Positions 62,632 to 64,000 of a stretch of 64,000 nucleotides of DNA are shown one piece after another; the first letter of the stretch is position 1; each line of letters begins with the position of its first letter. The stretch comes from Anaerobaca lacustris (GTDB lineage: Bacteria; Planctomycetota; Phycisphaerae; Sedimentisphaerales; Anaerobacaceae). Where the stretch lies: the NCBI RefSeq assembly GCF_030012215.1, contig NZ_JASCXX010000015.1:1-64000 (forward strand). Direction: 5' to 3'. The notes beneath the pieces were generated by a model that saw nothing but the letters and a program-made list of their open reading frames with translations, ran no database searches and was not told the origin of the DNA. The translations under genes were made by a program, and so were the position numbers.

Positions 62632-63354
62632 ATGCGCGAACCCTTGGACGAACAACTCATCGATCAGCAGGAGTTGTACGACAGCACCTGGACCGGCGGG
62701 CTCGAACGCGGCAAGGAGCAGCGGGGCAATCTCCAGACCAACCTGGAGTTCCTTTCGCGAACCGGGTTGCTCCGGCCGGGCGACCGGATTCTGGAGATCG
62801 GCTGTGGGATCGGCGCCGTGGTCAGCGAACTGGCGCGGCAGGGCTGTCGCGTTACGGGCACCGACATCTCCCGGGTCGCCATTGAATACGGCCAATCCAA
62901 GTATCCTGGGCTCGACTTGCAGGTGCAGCCGGCCGAGGAGCTGGCCTTCGCCGACGAGACGTTCGACGTTGTTCTGAGCTTCGATCTGTTCGAGCATATC
63001 GCTCGGATCGACCGGCACGTCGGCGAGGTGCATCGGGTGCTCAAGCCCCAGGGCTACTATCTGTTCCAGACGCCCAACAAGCTCAGCAACGCGACATTCG
63101 AGACCCTCTCGCACAGGTCGCTCAAGTGGCGGCGGTACCATCCATCGCTGCACACGCCCGGACAGCTCCGCCGACGGCTGGCCCGGCATGGATTCGAGGT
63201 GAGCTTCGTGAAGGTCAACTCGATCAACGAATTCACGCGCGCGAAACTCAGGAAGTTCGGGCCCCTTGGCTCCCTGATTGCACGGATCAATTTCGAGAAG
63301 CTGCCGCTGAGCCTCCAGACGAACCTCTATGTGATCGCCCGCAAGAAAGACTGA
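62632..63354 (+). CDS. Class I SAM-dependent methyltransferase
   Basis: A 240-residue cytoplasmic protein with the SAM-binding motif I ILEIGCGIGAVVSELARQG, motif II VTGTDISRVAIEYG, and the UbiE-like DVVLSFDLFEHIARID with VHRVLKPQGYYLFQTPN. It belongs to the Methyltransf_11/25 group common in polysaccharide and lipid gene clusters. It lies 30 bases after the GT-C gene. The acceptor is not predictable. Confidence 0.9.
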   Translation: MREPLDEQLIDQQELYDSTWTGGLERGKEQRGNLQTNLEFLSRTGLLRPGDRILEIGCGIGAVVSELARQGCRVTGTDISRVAIEYGQSKYPGLDLQVQPAEELAFADETFDVVLSFDLFEHIARIDRHVGEVHRVLKPQGYYLFQTPNKLSNATFETLSHRSLKWRRYHPSLHTPGQLRRRLARHGFEVSFVKVNSINEFTRAKLRKFGPLGSLIARINFEKLPLSLQTNLYVIARKKD

Positions 63355-63396
63355 ACCAATGCGACAACACGTACAGTCAACGATCCAGAAGCGACC

Positions 63397-63498
63397 TTGT
63401 CATTCCGAGCGCAGTCGAGGAATCTGGCCGCGAATGGGGTACGTGCCCGGTCCCTGGCCAGATCCTTCGACTGCGCTGCACTTCGCTCAGGATGACAA
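63397..63498. repeat. Imperfect 102-base palindromic repeat
   Basis: The left arm (63397-63429, beginning TTGTCATTCCGAGCG) is complementary to the right arm (63456-63498, ending CAGGATGACAA), apart from a ten-base insertion and a few mismatches. I know near-identical CATTCCGAGCG.CAGTCGA.GATCTGGCC palindromes as dispersed elements in many bacterial genomes. It lies between the methyltransferase and GT4 genes and is probably a MITE-like or REP-like element. Confidence 0.75.
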
Positions 63499-63549
63499 AG
63501 AGGCAGTGGCGACGCTTCGACCGGTCCAAACGGCAGGGGGTTGGGGCGG

Positions 63550-64000
63550 ATGAAGCTGCTCATGCTTAATTACGAGTTCCCGCCCATCGGCGGCGGGGGA
63601 GGGCAGGCGCATCGCTCGCTTCTGAAGGAGTTCGCGGGCCGTCGCGACCTTATCGTCGATGTGCTGACGTCGGCGCCGAAGCCGGGCTTCTCGACGGAGC
63701 CGTTCGCCGACAACATCCGGATTCACAAAGTGGGCATCCGCAAGGGGCATTTGCACTTCTGGCGGCGTTCCGAAGTGCTCGCTTGGCTCCTCAAGGCCCG
63801 CTCTCATTACCGCAGGCTCCTCCGTGAAATCGCCTATGATCTGGCCCATGCGTTCTTCGCCTTTCCCACGGGCTGGCTGTGTTACCGCACGGCCGGCCGA
63901 TTGCCCTATGTCATTTCGCTTCGCGGCTCCGATGTGCCCGGCGGCAACGCCCGTCTGCAATGGGACTACAAGCTGCTCGGACCGCTGGTGTTCAAACCGA
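63550..64000 (+). CDS. Glycosyltransferase family 4, N-terminal part (cut by window edge)
   Basis: The frame is open from ATG 63550 to the window edge (150 residues). It starts MKLLMLNYEFPPIGGGGGQA, the glycine-rich acceptor-side loop of GT-B retaining transferases, and includes LAHAFFAFPTGWLCYRTAGRLPYVISLRGSDVPG in shortened form: AHAFFAFPTGW and YVISLRGSDVPG. The donor-binding C-terminal domain is outside the window. It continues the glycan cluster. Confidence 0.88.
   Translation, partial: MKLLMLNYEFPPIGGGGGQAHRSLLKEFAGRRDLIVDVLTSAPKPGFSTEPFADNIRIHKVGIRKGHLHFWRRSEVLAWLLKARSHYRRLLREIAYDLAHAFFAFPTGWLCYRTAGRLPYVISLRGSDVPGGNARLQWDYKLLGPLVFKP

Overview
The window reads as a chromosomal segment of a high-GC, Gram-negative bacterium that is probably a planctomycete of the Phycisphaerae type. 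This is inference from gene content: a prepilin-type protein with a C-terminal DGH motif, two secreted GH116-type glycosidases, a GH141-like beta-helix protein, Lpt permeases, secreted proteins of unknown function, and an integrase N-terminus of a kind I associate with planctomycetes. Most of the window is ordinary housekeeping sequence. Two patches look acquired: positions 1-3350 and about 14670-16430.

Layout. 1-3350 is a mobile or defence patch: a serine recombinase cut by the window edge, a winged-helix regulator, an AbiEi/AbiEii type IV toxin-antitoxin pair and the truncated start of a tyrosine integrase, next to tRNA-Val(UAC). 3790-10450 holds hisA, a ribose-type rbsK-rbsB-rbsA set with no permease, an M50 protease and a membrane-anchored PQQ-repeat protein. 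10580-14640 is an electron-transfer unit: a single-chain ETF beta-alpha fusion followed by an ETF:quinone oxidoreductase carrying its own ferredoxin domain. 14670-16425 is a low-GC insert with a gene remnant, a 47-residue ORF and a HEPN plus zinc-ribbon protein. 16496-24332 holds hisF, hisH, glmS, a prepilin-like protein, a GH116 enzyme and dapB. 24530-29400 is nusA-infB-rbfA, preceded by a strongly structured RNA ending in a perfect intrinsic terminator. 29488-35495 holds a degenerate endonuclease III relative, hisG, a parvulin lipoprotein and two LptF/LptG permeases. 35502-37064 is thiC under a TPP riboswitch. 37238-48950 holds a metallo-beta-lactamase-fold hydrolase, a nitroreductase, several secreted proteins, a second GH116 enzyme with an inserted module, a beta-barrel/pentaheme cytochrome pair and a redoxin. 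49165-55434 is a trp operon, trpE-G-D-F-B-A without trpC, controlled by a leader peptide with three consecutive Trp codons and an attenuator. 55475-59427 holds ispD, a cob(I)alamin adenosyltransferase and the beta-helix protein. 59585-64000 starts a polysaccharide or glycolipid cluster (GT2, GT-C, methyltransferase, GT4).

The observations most worth following are: the trp leader/attenuator, whose leader mRNA would be almost leaderless; the structured RNA/attenuator upstream of nusA; a family of short palindromic repeats (core ATAGGTCC...GGACCTAT) found in spacers between co-directional genes; the fused ETF/ETF-QO pair; and the HEPN-zinc-ribbon insert. Starts were chosen from ribosome-binding sites and family N-termini and often differ from the longest possible ORF. 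No database search was possible. Family names rest on recognised motifs, and GC statements are by eye except one 60-base count.
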